Source: Brachionus koreanus (Eukaryota > Rotifera > Eurotatoria > Ploima > Brachionidae). From it: a stretch of 64,000 nucleotides of DNA. The first letter of the stretch is position 1. Each line of letters begins with the position of its first letter. The position numbers were made by a program, and so were the translations under genes. Shown here one piece after another: positions 22,260-35,276 of the stretch. Where the stretch lies: contig PJRA01000272.1 in assembly GCA_016987375.1 (NCBI GenBank), forward strand, positions 1,423,102 through 1,487,101, in the 5' to 3' direction. The notes under the pieces were generated by a model, which ran no database searches, was not told where the DNA came from, and worked only from the letters and a program-made list of their open reading frames with translations.

Positions 22260-25200
22260 CTACAAAATTGAGCATACTTTGGCCTCTTTAGAAACATTTT
22301 TTTCCGAATTATCATTTTCTATAGAATAATTTGGTTTAGGTATTCTTAAAAGTTGATTTGATGTGTTGACGTTTTTTTTCATAATGTTTTGAATCGTCAG
22401 TTCATTATTGCGTTGAACATTTATGTTGGAATTTGTTATTTCAGCTATTTCTCTATCTTCTATTGTGTTGTCAATAATGTCTATAATCTCATACGATTCA
22501 AGATCTTCAGCTCTTTCTCTTAAATCACTTAAATATAAATCAAAGTGTTTTTTTTTCAAATTTTCAATATTATTGCTTTTATTTTTAAAATTCTCGTAGT
22601 ATTGCTCTAGAATATATCTAAAAGCTGAGAAACTCTTATGTTTAATGGCGATATCAAGTAAAGAGATGGAATCTTGATTATCCTGAAAATTAAATCTTTG
22701 AATAGGAAAATCAATAATTGACAAGTCATAAAATTTTAGTCCAGCATTCAGTATTTTCAATAGTTCTAAATTATTATCTTCAATTGCCAGTCTAAACTTA
22801 TTAAATTGAAAGCACATCATAAATGTTTCAATAGCCTTGTAGCTTTGCATTTGTTTTTTCTTGAAGTCTTTTACAGCAAACCAATTATCATTAAGCACTT
22901 CTTCTAATTGGTATTCTTCGGCTAGCAAGAACTTTGAATCACGTGCCTAAATCGAAAATAAGTTATCATTTTCTGTTTAAGTAAAAATATTTACAAATTT
23001 GTTTATATCATATGATTCTAAAATGGCTATAATTGATTGATTTTTAATTGCATACGCATAATGCAGTGCTGTTCTATTTGAATTATCAATCGATTTCAAT
23101 AATTTTGAATCGTTTTGAAGCAAAAATCTAAATAATATACAAAAATAATCACTTAAGTTAACGAAAATTGAAATAACTAAAGAATGATTCAATAGCAAGT
23201 CGATTTTTATTAAATAAAAAAGTAAAAAAATCAATTTTTTGCATTGAATATTTTATTGAAGAAATTGGGAAATTTTTAAAATTTTTTACATAAATTTATT
23301 GCAATACAAAAAATAGAAAAAAAATTGAGTTAATTTATAAATGAAGATAAAGGACTTAAATTTAAGGAGAGAAAATCTGAGAAATTTTTTTATCTTGGTA
23401 TTTCTGGATTGAATCAATTTTAAGAGCCAAAGGATTTAATTGTATTTTAAAGATTAACTCTCATCTAGATAAAATAATTAAAATATTAACTCAATAATGT
23501 TCTTAATAAATTTTATTAAAGATAAACGAAATTCGCAGAAAATGAAATAGTGAAAAAAAATTATTGTTTTATTATTTTATTGAATTAAAATCGACTTGAT
23601 GCTGAATTATTCTTAGGTTAATTCAACTAACAAATTAATTCTAGTCAAAACTTTATCCTAGTAAATCAAAAAAAAACTTTTTTGATAAGAAAAATACTAA
23701 ATTTTATAAATTTCAATATTTTTCTTATTTTAATTAGTTTTTAAAAATGAAAATTATTTTAGAAAAAAATTTTATCAAATTTTAATGTGTAAATTAATAC
23801 CAAGGTTTTTTTTTAAAAATAGATCGATTTAATTTTCTTAATAGAAAATAATATAATAAGTTTAAATCATTTAATTTTTTTTAAACAATTTTTAATTAAA
23901 AAAAATTTAAAAAATCTGAATAATATTTTTATAGTATTGTGAAATTCAAAAAAAAAAGTAATTAAATTAAAAAATTACTTCAAATAAAAATAAAAATAAT
24001 AAAATATATCCAAAAATAAAGTGTAACATAAAAGTTTGACTATGACATTATTTAATTAACTTGAGAAAAAAATTCAAAAAATTATTTTCAAAATGTCTTT
24101 CGAATAATATTCAGATTTCACACATCTTTCTTTAATTAAAAAAATTAAATTTTTTAAGGTAGGCGCAAAAATAAATAATATAAATTAATATCAGCTGATA
24201 GGCCATATTAACTAATGCTAGATCATATTATTTGATTTCAGAAAATATCAAATGATATGATGAGAAAAGTTAAATTTGTTAAAAATTAAATAATTAAAAC
24301 TTGTTTGAAATTGTATTTAGGTTTAAATTCTTAAAGAAACTTACTTTACAATATCAGGTTGACCGTAGAGGCATGCCAAATGAAGGCATGATCTACCAGA
24401 GTAGTCTCTTATTTTGAGAAATGAGTAATTTTTCTCTAATTTGAACAATTCTTTGATATATTTTAAATCGCCGTTGTAAATTGCCATCAAAAAGCTTTTG
24501 GCATTCTCAACAAAATTAGAATTAAAAATTTTTTTAAAATAAATTTTAATCTCTTTATGATTATAAGTCTCAATGTAGTCTTCAAAAGAAATAGTTTCAA
24601 AATCATTACAGCTGGACAAATAAATTGGAGTATTTAGAAGAACCAGACCATAGCTTTGATAAAACATTTCTTGGAAGACCTTAAAATTTCGATTCTCCAA
24701 TAGCTTTAAAGTAAAATTGCTGATTTCTTTTAGAAATATTATGGAATTTTTGAAATCTGATGGATTTTTGGACATAATCTCTTCTATTAGAGAAGATTCT
24801 TCTTGGTCTCTATGAGTTAGAAGCATTGGATGACGATTTAAAATCTCTGAAAAGCTCTTTACCAAATCATTTTTATCATTTGCTTTTTCATTCGAAAACA
24901 AATCCACCAAATAAAATAATATGCTTTGACCTTTATGATTTTTTACATTTAAGTTTGCCATCGACATTATTTCTTCTCTAATTCCAACTAATTCAGGCTC
25001 AAACGCACTAAAATAAAGTGGATTCCCTGTTTTAGAGTTTGGCAAATTTACATCTGAACCATTTGATAATAAGTATTTGATAAATTCCATTTGCTTTGTT
25101 TCTATGGAAATTTCAAGCAGAAACTTTGGTATATTTCTACAAAAAGGTTTAAACCAGGAAAAACAATATGAGAAATCAGCCATGTTTGGATCGAATTTTT

Positions 25201-26114
25201 CTTGGATTCTCAAATTTTTAATTAAATCAAAATCAAGAGCATAAATAGCATGAACAAAGTCAATAATTTCACTATATTTATCTATTAAATTTAATATTTT
25301 TCCTTTATTACTTACACATCTATCTCTAACATAGCTGCTTAGCTTTTGCCCCTTTTTAAAAGTATTAAGTTTTACAAAACCTTTCAATAATAAAATTTTT
25401 AAAATCATAAATCAATAAATATATCTATTTTTACCATTAATTAGTCTATAAAATATGTTTATATCCGATTTATCAGCTGCTGCCCATACTCCTGGAAAAT
25501 GTGCTTCGTACATGCAACGCAACTGAGTCAAGTCTTCCATATAGTCAATTGCTAATTTACCATTGTTGTTTTTAATTCGAAAGTCCAAACCAATTTTCAA
25601 CAACGCCTTTTTTAAACATTTTAGTTTATATTCTTCAATTTTTATTTTACTTCTATAAATTCAAAGCCAATTTCAGCATATCCTCTCATTAAAGCAATAT
25701 GCAAAGCAGTATTTCCCTTACTATCTTGTATATTTACGTCTATACCTGCATTTGATAGAGCATAAACCATTCGCCAAGAAATTCTTTTATTATTTATTTA
25801 AAATATTAAAATTTTTATAAAACTTAATTAAAAACTAACTCGTCTGAGGCTTGTGAATTCAAGGTCAAGTAGTGAAGAAAAGAACCATTTATTTGATCAT
25901 GACATGTGTTTAAAATATTGGACATATTTTGTTCTGAGTTTAATAGATCATTAAACTCTTTGAGAGTTTTTAAACTTCGTTCTTTTGTTTTTAATAGATT
26001 TAAAATTTCATTTTGAATTTTGGATACATTTTTGCTATTGTATTCTAAATGAGACCTCTGATTCGACTGATCAAGTACCATTTTTCTTTTTTTCATGTCA
26101 TATTTGGGCTTCAT
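22260..26114 (-). CDS. ankyrin-repeat protein with C-terminal CaaX-like box
   Basis: Six exons: 26114-25840, 25783-25651, 25606-25435, 25380-24345, 23127-22995, 22946-22260, all GT/AG with consistent phase, giving 811 residues. Repeat signatures include GNTALHIALMRGYAEI, GRSCLHLACLYGQPDIVKFL and NRTALHYAYAIKNQSIIAIL. The two last are rebuilt across the 1.2 kb fourth intron, which supports the model. The N-terminus is basic and probably helical; the stretch around 480-560 is more divergent. The C-terminal ~100 residues are acidic and charged, probably disordered, and the protein ends in CSIL. That fits a CaaX prenylation box, with Leu at the last position favouring geranylgeranylation, and would place the protein on membranes. 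There is no match to a named orthologue I recognise. It is probably a scaffold; its partner is unknown. Confidence 0.85.
23128..24344 (-). other. 1.2 kb intron of the ankyrin gene
   Basis: Very AT-rich intron between exons 4 and 5, with donor GTAAGT and acceptor TATTTAG. No coding sequence or repeat stands out. Confidence 0.65.
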
Positions 26115-26999
26115 GTTGAAAAATAAATTTTCAATAAAATTTTATTTTATTTGCTAAAAAGTAATACTTTTATATCATGTACCAAAATTGGTAAAGTAAA
26201 TTCAAGCAGGAACTAAATGGTAAATTGAATAAAAAAACTTTAATTAAGAAAAAAATTCAGTTTTTGTTTTTTAATCTGTGATCATAATTTAATTGGCTTA
26301 TTTTGTCAAGAAATTCGGTGTGCTTCTTTTTAAATTTTAGTCTTACCAAAAACTTTTTCCGGCTTTGTTTTATGAAAAAATTTTTTTCCTTAAAAATCAA
26401 TAAGTTTATAATTATAATGAAAACTTTTATATTTTAATGGTACATATGATGTAGGATTTTAAGCAAAGTTAAAAATCAATTTTTAAGCTAATTTAATTTG
26501 AATTCTGAGCAAATTTAGAAAATATGACGTTAATTTTAAAAAGCTTTGTTAAATAAACGATTAAGAAAATATTAGTTATTTGAAATTTAATTTTGAATTC
26601 TATTTGTTTAAAAAAATGTTAAAAACTATTAAAAAAATTTAAAATTAATACAAATTCTTTTTAACAAATAATGCTGTATATACACATTTGAATGCGAATA
26701 TTTTCTGCTAAATAATAATATTAATCAAAATAAAAAGTTATCAATAATTTTATTAACTGTATTTTTTTATCTTAAAAAATGATGTAAGTATTATTGAAAT
26801 TAATTAAGATATTTGTAAACTTAGCAAATGTACGTGTTCATTTTGGTTAAAAATTATTTTTTTGCTTACATTATTGGCTGTTCATTTAGACTTAAGCTCA
26901 TGAATTTTAGTCGTATTGGTATGAACATTCCTATTTTTAATAAAAAGAAAAAAGGCTCATAAACAAAAACTAAATCTGCACTTTAAAAACAGACATAAG

Positions 27000-27109
27000 A
27001 TGTTTCGGAAAACTTGGAAGTTGGTATTGAGCCAAATGAAGATGCCAGTTCGAGTAAGAGACAAGTCATTCGAAAAGAAACCCAAGACTTACCTTTCATA
27101 AATAATTAA
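27000..27109 (+). other. isolated exon-like reading frame
   Basis: After ACATAAG, a possible acceptor, the sequence reads 36 codons to TAA with balanced codon use unlike its surroundings: VSENLEVGIEPNEDASSSKR and then QVIRKETQDLPFINN. It is acidic then basic, like the tail of a real protein. No upstream exon is evident, so it may be a stray duplicated exon or chance. Confidence 0.25.
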
Positions 27110-27202
27110 AATTTAGAGAAAATGTGTGTTAAATGCAATTCTATATTAATAAAAAAAAATACAGTACGTTTCTAAATAAATTCTCTAGCGCACTGCTCTT
27201 GG

Positions 27203-27387
27203 TCTGCTTAAGTAGCTCTAGAGCATGATCTGGCCCAAAGTTCATAAGTAAAGATCTTGAAAAAGTTCATCAGCATGTTGTAAAGCTTAGTTCATAGATA
27301 AAAATAGATAAAAAGAAAAATATTAAGAGCATGCTTTAGAACATTGTTATTGCTTTAAAAAATTTGCTCTAGAACTGCTTAAGCAGT
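27203..27387. repeat. foldback repeat with a 16 bp perfect palindrome
   Basis: 27203-27225 and the reverse complement of 27365-27387 match at 20 of 23 positions (core CTGCTTAAG and TCTAGAGCA). The right arm itself contains the perfect palindrome AACTGCTTAAGCAGTT (27373-27388). Flanking GCGCA and GATC motifs also recur. It looks like a short non-autonomous element. Confidence 0.5.
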
Positions 27388-28401
27388 TTTGCGCAGCTCA
27401 AGATCATGTACTTAAGCAAGCTGTCTCCTTTGTCTACTTAGGAGTTGCAGAAAAAAATGCATTTTCTGTGAGTCTTTCTATTTTTAAAACCAAAATTATT
27501 TTTTAATTATATTAGAGATAAATATAGAAAATATATAAAATCGTCATTTATTTATATTTTAAATTTTGACAAATGTATAAACCGTTTATAAAAAATATTA
27601 GTTGTCTTCTTAAGTAATTAGTTATTACATAAAAAAAATAAATCATAAAAAATTTAGAAAATATTGTCAGTTATTTGATTAATAATGCTTTTCACTGCTC
27701 TTTCGGTCGTCCTTTTTCGGACAAGTGCATGTGCTTTATTTTCAATCATTTTAATTTAGACTTTAAACTCTTAATTTGGAATGATTCAAGAAATTTAGAA
27801 AAGGTTTTCGATTGGGATTCCTTTATTGATTAAAGATAATCAAAACATAATAGTTTTGTGAGTATTTTAAAAGCAGGAATAATTGACAATTGATTTTCAA
27901 TTTGCTAAAGTTCTTTAAAAGGTTGGGATTTGATAAGGTTGAATAAAATTTGAAGCTTGGGTTAACATTTTGTCACTTGTACTCAATTGTAATTGATGAA
28001 TGTCTCTACTAAAATTTGGAAAATGTTCATGATTAAATTTTTGATTTAAATTGATTCGAAATTTAAATCAAAAAAGCTGAGTAAGGAAATCAAACCAGGC
28101 GTACTTTGTATTAAAAAACACCATTTATGAAGTTGACATAAATCTCTAATTTTAATTATTTTATTTTTTCTTCAGAATTGAATGCTCTCCAAAATGATAA
28201 GTATAAAACTTAATCTATCAATTAATAATAATACATAATTTGTATGAATTCAATTCTTAAAAATTTTATTAAGCAAAAATTTTTAAATTTTGGCTCTGTT
28301 ATGGCATTATTTAGAAAAAAAGCCCATAATCAACATAAGTAATTCGCGAAAAATGTCTAATAGAAGGTGAAAATGTACATAAAATAAAAAAAGTACAAAT
28401 T

Positions 28402-28647
28402 GGATGTGATGTTGTCTGTTGTGATGAATTTCCATGGAAAATTCCATCAAAGTGAATACACTTTGAGCTGTTGCCAAATAGTTGTTGTATAAATGCAGTC
28501 CTTTATCCCGAACAATTAGAAGGAATCTATGCTCCTTCAAGAAAAATATCCTTTTTTGGTCAACCGAAACTAAATTTTTTTCTTCAAGATAACGCTAGTT
28601 CTCATACAGTCTCTTACAATACCAAACAAAAGGATCGAAATTCTTAA
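28402..28647 (+). pseudogene. mariner-type transposase relic
   Basis: Reads LDVMLSVVMNFHGK, then after a frame break and a stop (28453-28455) IHFELLPNSCCINAVLYPEQ, and later FFLQDNASSHTV. These match the order of mariner/Tc1 DDE transposase motifs: the ELLP...IN...Y..QL block and the second catalytic Asp in Q-D-N-A. The region around the earlier catalytic Asp is degraded. Only the C-terminal half of the domain is recognisable, and terminal inverted repeats were not found. It is inactive. Confidence 0.75.
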
Positions 28648-29079
28648 ATAAAATTCTTTAATAATTCTTAATTAAAGACCAGATTTTTCTCTTACTAACT
28701 CATTTTCTTAGAGGGCGATTTTTTACTGACCAGATTAGATTTTTTATTACTAAAACTTAAACTAAGATTACTTGAAAAAAAAAGAACTACTAATCTTGCA
28801 TAACTTGTATTATTCATCATAACTCATAACAACTTGTATAAATAATATTAATTAAATAAAATTGGTGAAAAATAAGTAATTTTAGTTAATGAATTAGCAT
28901 ATGCTTTAAAAAATTATTAATAAAATAAGATCTTCAAATCTCTGTTATTTAAAAAAAAAAGATAAAAATTTTTCTTAGAATTTTTTGAACGCAAGTAAAA
29001 CTATTGCATAATCTCAAAAATTTATTTATACAAACAAAAAAATAATTAAAATTAATATATATAAATATCGATTACATTT

Positions 29080-32000
29080 CTAATTTTTTATTAATTCTAC
29101 ATAATTAGCTGGAACATAGCCTTGAATTACTTCATCAATTTTTTGTACCAACCACCATTCATTATTCATATTGGAGTCGTGTTTTTCAAGCACTTGAAAC
29201 TTTTCACCTTCTATCATTGACAAAGTTGATTCTAATATTGAATCAAATGAATAAAGAGCCACACAATACTAAATAAAAAAATCGGTTTAATTTTTTAAAA
29301 AAAGAAATAAAATTTAATAAAAAAATTCAGTTGTTTGTTCACCTCGGAATGATCGCTTTTAAAACTATCATCATCATTTGAATTTTCGAATGTATCTGAT
29401 AGATTATTACTGGGATTTTTGTAGATGGAAAAATTTTCATTTAGCTCTATAGGGTTGTAGCTATATTCTTGTTCTTGATTCAAATCAATCAAGTTATCAG
29501 ATGATTTAATTTTGAATGGCTTGAGAATTTTAGCAGGCACTATGCCTTTGCTTACTAAAATTGGATTTTAAAATTTTTTCAAAAAAAAACAAAGTTTTGA
29601 AACCCACTTCCGTTGTCTACAAACCAATGGTCGGAATTTCCACACGGATCCGAATGCTTCATTACATACACCAAATCAAGAACATCCAAATTTAGATTAT
29701 CATTCAAACCAAATCCACAATATTTTTCATTCACAATATACAAATCATTTGGATAGACGCGCTTCAATTTGTCCCTTATTTCTTCAGTCTGTGTTACTTC
29801 ATAAGAACTATTGAATTCGGCAGACGATTTTGTTTGACGGTCTGTATTTTCTTTAGCAGTTTCTTGCTTATCTTGACCCTTTAAACAGCAAGGTATGAAA
29901 AAAAAAAATTTTAAATTTTTTATTTTTTAATTACTGTTAAATTTTTTAAACGTTGTAAATTGAAAAGACTTTTAATTCGTTTAGTTGGTTCACTCTTGGT
30001 CGAGAAAAACTTATGCATTATGTCCAAGCCAGTTGAATTTGGAAAATTTTGAGATTTTGTAAATTCAGAATAGTCGAAATTTCTATCTGAATTGGTAATG
30101 TTTTGATTATTCAAGTTATTGTTCACGAATATTTGCAATCTATTGTTTAGCTGTGTGCACAGTGAAGTGTAAAATGAATTCGTATCATTTAAAATAATAT
30201 TTCCATCAAAATGCTTTGTAGAAATAAAATTATGAAAAAGTAAAATTTATATAGTACGTGATTTGACTTTATTAGAGTTTATGGACCTCCTAAAAATCTC
30301 ATCAAGTAGGACTTTACCAAAATATCACGAAAATAGCCGATCTAGAGGATAATTCACGAAAGAAAAACATGTTTTTATATAAATATGCTTACTTTACTAA
30401 TTAGCTTTTCTATCTTCAAATGTATGTTTTGATAAATATTTTTTTGCGTCAGAACAAATATTTGATAACATTTGTCAAAAACAATTGTGCATCTTCGGAT
30501 CAAGCCAGGAAGCTCCTCGATAAGTTGGTTGTTTAAAGCTTCAAAGTTTTTTTGCGATTCGTTTAAGTTGTCTTGATTCTAGAAAAAAAGAAAGTAAAGA
30601 AATAAAAAACTATTGGAAATATTAATTTACTGATCTAAAAGAAAATTTATCTTTTGACTTTTCAATATTTATTTTTGCAAACTCATAGTCCAAGAGTTTA
30701 TCACGACGCTTTACAATAAGCTTATTAGGAATTTCAAGGCACTCAAGCAAATTTTTCAGTGGCTTCAAAACTTTTTCATGAATTAAAATAGTCTAAAATT
30801 AAATTAAAAAAATTAAAAATAATATTTTAGAAAATAATATAATTTGTTCATTAAAACTAAGCTTAGAGACACTAGAAAATATTTTTTCTATTTAAAAATT
30901 ACGTAATTGATAAGCGAAAATAGGGTAAACAAAAGTTAGTGTGAGTTTAAGAATTTTAATTTGAAAAATCTAAAATTTTCATTTACATTAATTAGCACCA
31001 TTTTTCACGAAAAAATATTTTAAGATTAATTTTTGATTATAAAGTGGTGAGATACTGAAATATTTTTTTACTTTAATCAGTTTATGAAATAAATTAATAT
31101 TTTTTGTTTCATAAGCCTATAATAATTAAACTAAAATTAAAATTTTTTCAGTTTATTTCCAATTATTACTCAATCAAATTATAATTATATAAATTAATTT
31201 TAAAAAAATAAGAATTTAACAAAGAAATAACACAGTTAATGAAGAGCTTTTAGCTGTGATTGTTCTCTGTTAAATTCTTAATTTTGCCAATTTTTCTCAT
31301 AATTTACTTCTACTTATCTATAAATCTTTATCATCAGCTCATAGTAATTAGAGAATTTAACTGTTTGATTGACAAAAAATATCCAAGGGCTTTAATGATT
31401 TTTTTCCCTTAAACTAAAAATTTAAAAAAAAATAAGTACTTAAAGATAAATCTATTTTATAATATAAGCTTTACATTCTGAAAACTTGATAAACTTGTAG
31501 AACATTTGTATCTGTTTTATTAATCATTTAGTACATAAAAATATCCACTATGATAATTTTAAATAACATAAAAAATATTCTAATAACTTCAAATAAATAG
31601 GAGCAAAAAGATTGTTTTAATTTTTTCAGTTTTAGAAATTGAAAAACAACATATGAGAAAGATTAAATATTCTATCAATCAATTTTAGTGTTGCTTTAAT
31701 TTAGAGTATACAAAAAGAGGAAATTTTTTCATATTTTCACTAAAAAATTTAGATTGTTAAGAGATTGTAAAATACAAATTAAATTTCTGACCTTATTAAA
31801 TTAATTGGAAATCATTAAAAAAAAATAATCTATAAGAAATTAAATTACTTTTTTTGATATAAAATCGTTTAAAACTAAAGAATTTAAATTAACATAATGA
31901 TCAATTTCTTCATTTTTTTCATCACTAAAATATTCATGTAAAGACTCTGAGCTTGTCATTTGTGTTCTTAGTAATTCTTTTAAAGTAGAAATTAGCTGTA

Positions 32001-35000
32001 TAACATCTTTAATAAATGTTTTTATCATTTTTTCGACACAATGAAATTTGTTCTCTAGATCATCAAAAGTCACATCAATAGTCTAAAAATTGTATATTAA
32101 AAAATGTTGATGAATCATTTAAAATCGACATACCGTTACTGTATTTATTCGTAAAGCATTTGACAACTTTACACTGATCCTATTTGATTTTTTTATCATT
32201 GAATGCATTGTTAGCTTAGACATTTTGTTAGAAATTGTTGAGTTTTCTTTTATTTTTCGACCATATTTAACAACTGAATACAAAAAAAAGTAATATTGAA
32301 TATAAAAAATTTCTAAATTCTTACTTAACTCATGCCTTCGCTTGATTTCATTAATATAAGTGGCCACATCCTGCATTGACTTCAAAGCTTCAAGAAGGTC
32401 TTGATAGTCAATATGATAATTTTCCGTATTCTTATTAAAATAAAAATTTAAAATAAATATTCAAATTATTTTATTTTTTACTTTAATTAGTTCTTGTAGT
32501 AAGAGCGGATATTTTAATACTCTTTGAATCGGTTTCAGTAGCAACGACTGAAGGTCAAGAGTATTTACTTGTTGTCGTATAATAGTTAGTCCATTGTCAA
32601 TGAAATTATTTAATGATTTTTCATTCTAAGAATTAGGATTTTAAATTAAAATAATCTTTTTTCTGGCTTACTTTTTCAAGGATATTGTTTGAATATTCAA
32701 TATATTGAGCATATTGAGAATAAACAACTCTAATAGTTTCACAATTTTTAAGAAAACATCGTCCAACTCTCACTTCTTCAGGCCTTTGATTCAAAATATT
32801 CAATTCAAAATCATTTAAAAGTGAACTTGATAGATCAACAATGTCTTTTAGATTACAAAAAATGGCATCTTTAAGTTCATTTGAAATCTAAATAAGAGGT
32901 GTTTAATGCAAAATTGAAAATTTAAACTACAATAATTTAGTACTGATGAATCACTGTTTTGTCCAATATATATATCATATAACAATTTCATCACTCTATA
33001 AAAATCCATTTCAGTTTGTATCAATTCATCAACTACTTTTCCCTTAGAACTACACTTATGTTCAATATCGTCTTCATAAATGCTAAAAAAATTTATTTAA
33101 TTTTATGAAATGAAAATCAAATAAAAAACCTCTCGTAATCTTTACAAGTCAATTGTTCGTTTTCGGAGATTAATTTTGATTTTTTTCCACTAATAATTGG
33201 GGATGGCGGACTTGATGACGAAGATGAGCACGATAGAGAAGAAGAAAAAGAAGATGACTTAGAAGAGGCAGAAGAAATTGATTTTTTTATGGGTTTGATT
33301 ATATCACATAAAAGTCTATTGCGTAAAGTCGATATCCGTGAATCATCCAAATTGTTTTGATCAACATTTTCATTTCTATGATTTTTTTTACCAATAAAAG
33401 ATTTTATCTTATTTCTTCCATTGCTTGTTGAACTAGAATTCAAAACACTTTCAGTTGCAGATTCGTTCATTGTTTCGTTAATATCTTGATAGCTTGAGGA
33501 CTTGTTAATTTCCTAGAACAAGAATTATATTCATTAAAATTTTTGTTTTGGTTTGTTTTAAAATTTTACTAAAATATCGGTAGAATTTTCGCTACTTGAG
33601 GTAGTGAAATTGATGGACGATTTTTCATAATTTAAATAAATGCTTCTCGGGTAGATTTTCGGTTTGCTCAAGTTTTCGTCTTAAATTAAAACGCATTAAA
33701 CTTTTTTTTTTTATTAGAACATAAGATTGTTTCTTAAACGAGTAATTAAGTATTTAAAATGGTTAAGATAGTGGGTCGAGCTCAAGTGAAAAGAAAAATC
33801 CAATTCACCCCATTTGCTTTTGAAATAAGTCACAAAATTATCAAGCTTTATCTTGATTATTTTTATCGCTTTTAGATATGTTTCTTATAAAGAGCGCTAT
33901 TTTAGCAAATAGTTTGTCCATTAATTTTCCTTTCCAAGTAAATATTTCCCGTTTTAATTAACATATATAGGCTAGATTCACCTGATAAGTAAATAAACTT
34001 TATAAAAAAGTATTTCTTTCTCAAATTTTTAAAATAACTTAAAAATTATTAAAATTTTGATGAAAAAATTTAAAAAAATATTTTTATTAAAAGATCAAAT
34101 AGGTACAAATGCTATTAGGAATAAATACTAGTTTAAATAATAAGTAATAATAATCTTTTTTTATTGAAATCACGTAAAAAATTATTATTTCTGCATTGAA
34201 TTACAAAATAAACGAATATTATATGCATTTGTACAATTGAAAAAATGTGTCTTTATTTCCAAGCCATAAATTTTTCATTCAAGATTAATTTTTTCACTTT
34301 ATCTTTAATTTTTTTTCTAAACTTGCGTAACTACATATTTAAATATTGTGTATTTATTAATTGCAAAATTTAAATATTTTTTAATAAGCTTAAATTTTTT
34401 CTTTAAGGTGAAATGGCTTTGAACCGTCAATCAAAAAAGGCTCAGAAAATTGAATAAATAATTATAAAATTTTACTTTTGAATTGCTTTGCTTGATTTTA
34501 AAAACAAAAAAATAAGAAGCGAATATTAATAACACAAACAATTTTCCCAAAAGATGTTTAGTTTTTAGCACCCATTTTATTAAGTTACTATTTAGTTTTC
34601 GGTCGTTCTTGAAAAAAAAATTATATATAATATCTAGCACATCTAATTTTCAAGAAAGAAAATGAGAAAATTTAAATCTACTTGAAAACTGAATATTTTT
34701 TTTGATTTTAATTTTTTTTTAAATGATATTTTTTATTTTATCTATTTGTTTGAATAAAATAAAAACTGATAAATTGTAAATTCTTATTAATAAGTTTTAA
34801 AAATAAATATTTAAAAAAAAACAAATCTTACTTAGTTTATTGTATGTTTGCTCAGAATAATTATTAACCTGATAATTATCAATATAATTTTTTTTTAATT
34901 TGTTTAAATTTGGATTTTTTTTCAATATGAGCGATTTCGATCGATTTATTTTAGGTTTTTTGACTATTTTAGAACGAACAGTACTAAACTTAATAGATCC

Positions 35001-35276
35001 ATGTTCTGAAAGACTAAATTTTTGATATGCCGAATAGTTTGAAGAACTCGAAGATGTATAAACAAAGTACAGGTTATCTTTATCTTTTTCGTTTCCAAAG
35101 CTCGGAGGACATAGTGCGATATTTTTCAAAATTTGAACATTCTGTATCGAGTTTACATTAGAGTCAATATGACTAGCTACATTGTCATAAAATCCACCAT
35201 TTAATTTTCGCAAATGATTGTTTTTACGAAAATCAAATAATTTGTCATAAACATTGCTTGAAAAGTTGTCCTTCAT
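29080..35276 (-). CDS. DNMBP/Tuba-like RhoGEF (DH-BAR-SH3-SH3)
   Basis: Fifteen exons: 35276-34832, 33679-33570, 33512-33130, 33082-32944, 32887-32672, 32625-32482, 32430-32325, 32273-32134, 32082-31849, 30792-30631, 30578-30393, 30213-29935, 29878-29608, 29545-29343, 29268-29080; 1068 residues. The N-terminal ~310 residues are low-complexity with a poly-Ser run. A DH domain (about 325-515) opens with VVDELIQTEMDF and carries the signature LLKPIQRVLKYPLLLQEL. A linker MSKLTMHSMIKKSNR, typical of DNMBP/ARHGEF37/38, leads to a BAR domain (about 560-770; IVKRRDKLLDYE). SH3-1 lies in exon 13 (HWFVDNG). SH3-2 ends the protein (VALYSFD, EWWLV, GYVPANYVEL). There is no PH domain, as in the family. 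The domains predict Cdc42-directed exchange at curved, actin-rich membranes. The four N-terminal SH3 domains of vertebrate Tuba are absent, as in ARHGEF37/38. The exon 13 donor GTGGGT is the least certain splice site. Confidence 0.92.
30793..31848 (-). other. 1 kb intron within the BAR coding region
   Basis: Intron 9 of the DNMBP-like gene, AT-rich, with no exon or repeat visible. Phase-0 junctions on both sides join BAR helices correctly. Confidence 0.65.
33680..34831 (-). other. 1.15 kb first coding intron of the DNMBP-like gene
   Basis: AT-rich intron between exons 1 and 2; phase-1 junction rebuilding Asn. A 69-codon frame at 34431-34640 is rich in Phe/Lys/Asn and looks like chance. Confidence 0.65.

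Larger units (their letters stand above)
26115..29079. other. 3 kb intergenic region with transposon relics
   Basis: Between the ankyrin gene start and the DNMBP-like stop codon. It contains a lone exon-like stretch (27000-27109), a foldback repeat (27203-27387) and a mariner relic (28402-28647). The rest is AT-rich without visible features. Confidence 0.6.

Noticed and set aside
28307..28540. 77-codon minus-strand frame
   Set aside because: Antisense to the mariner relic; no protein similarity in this direction.
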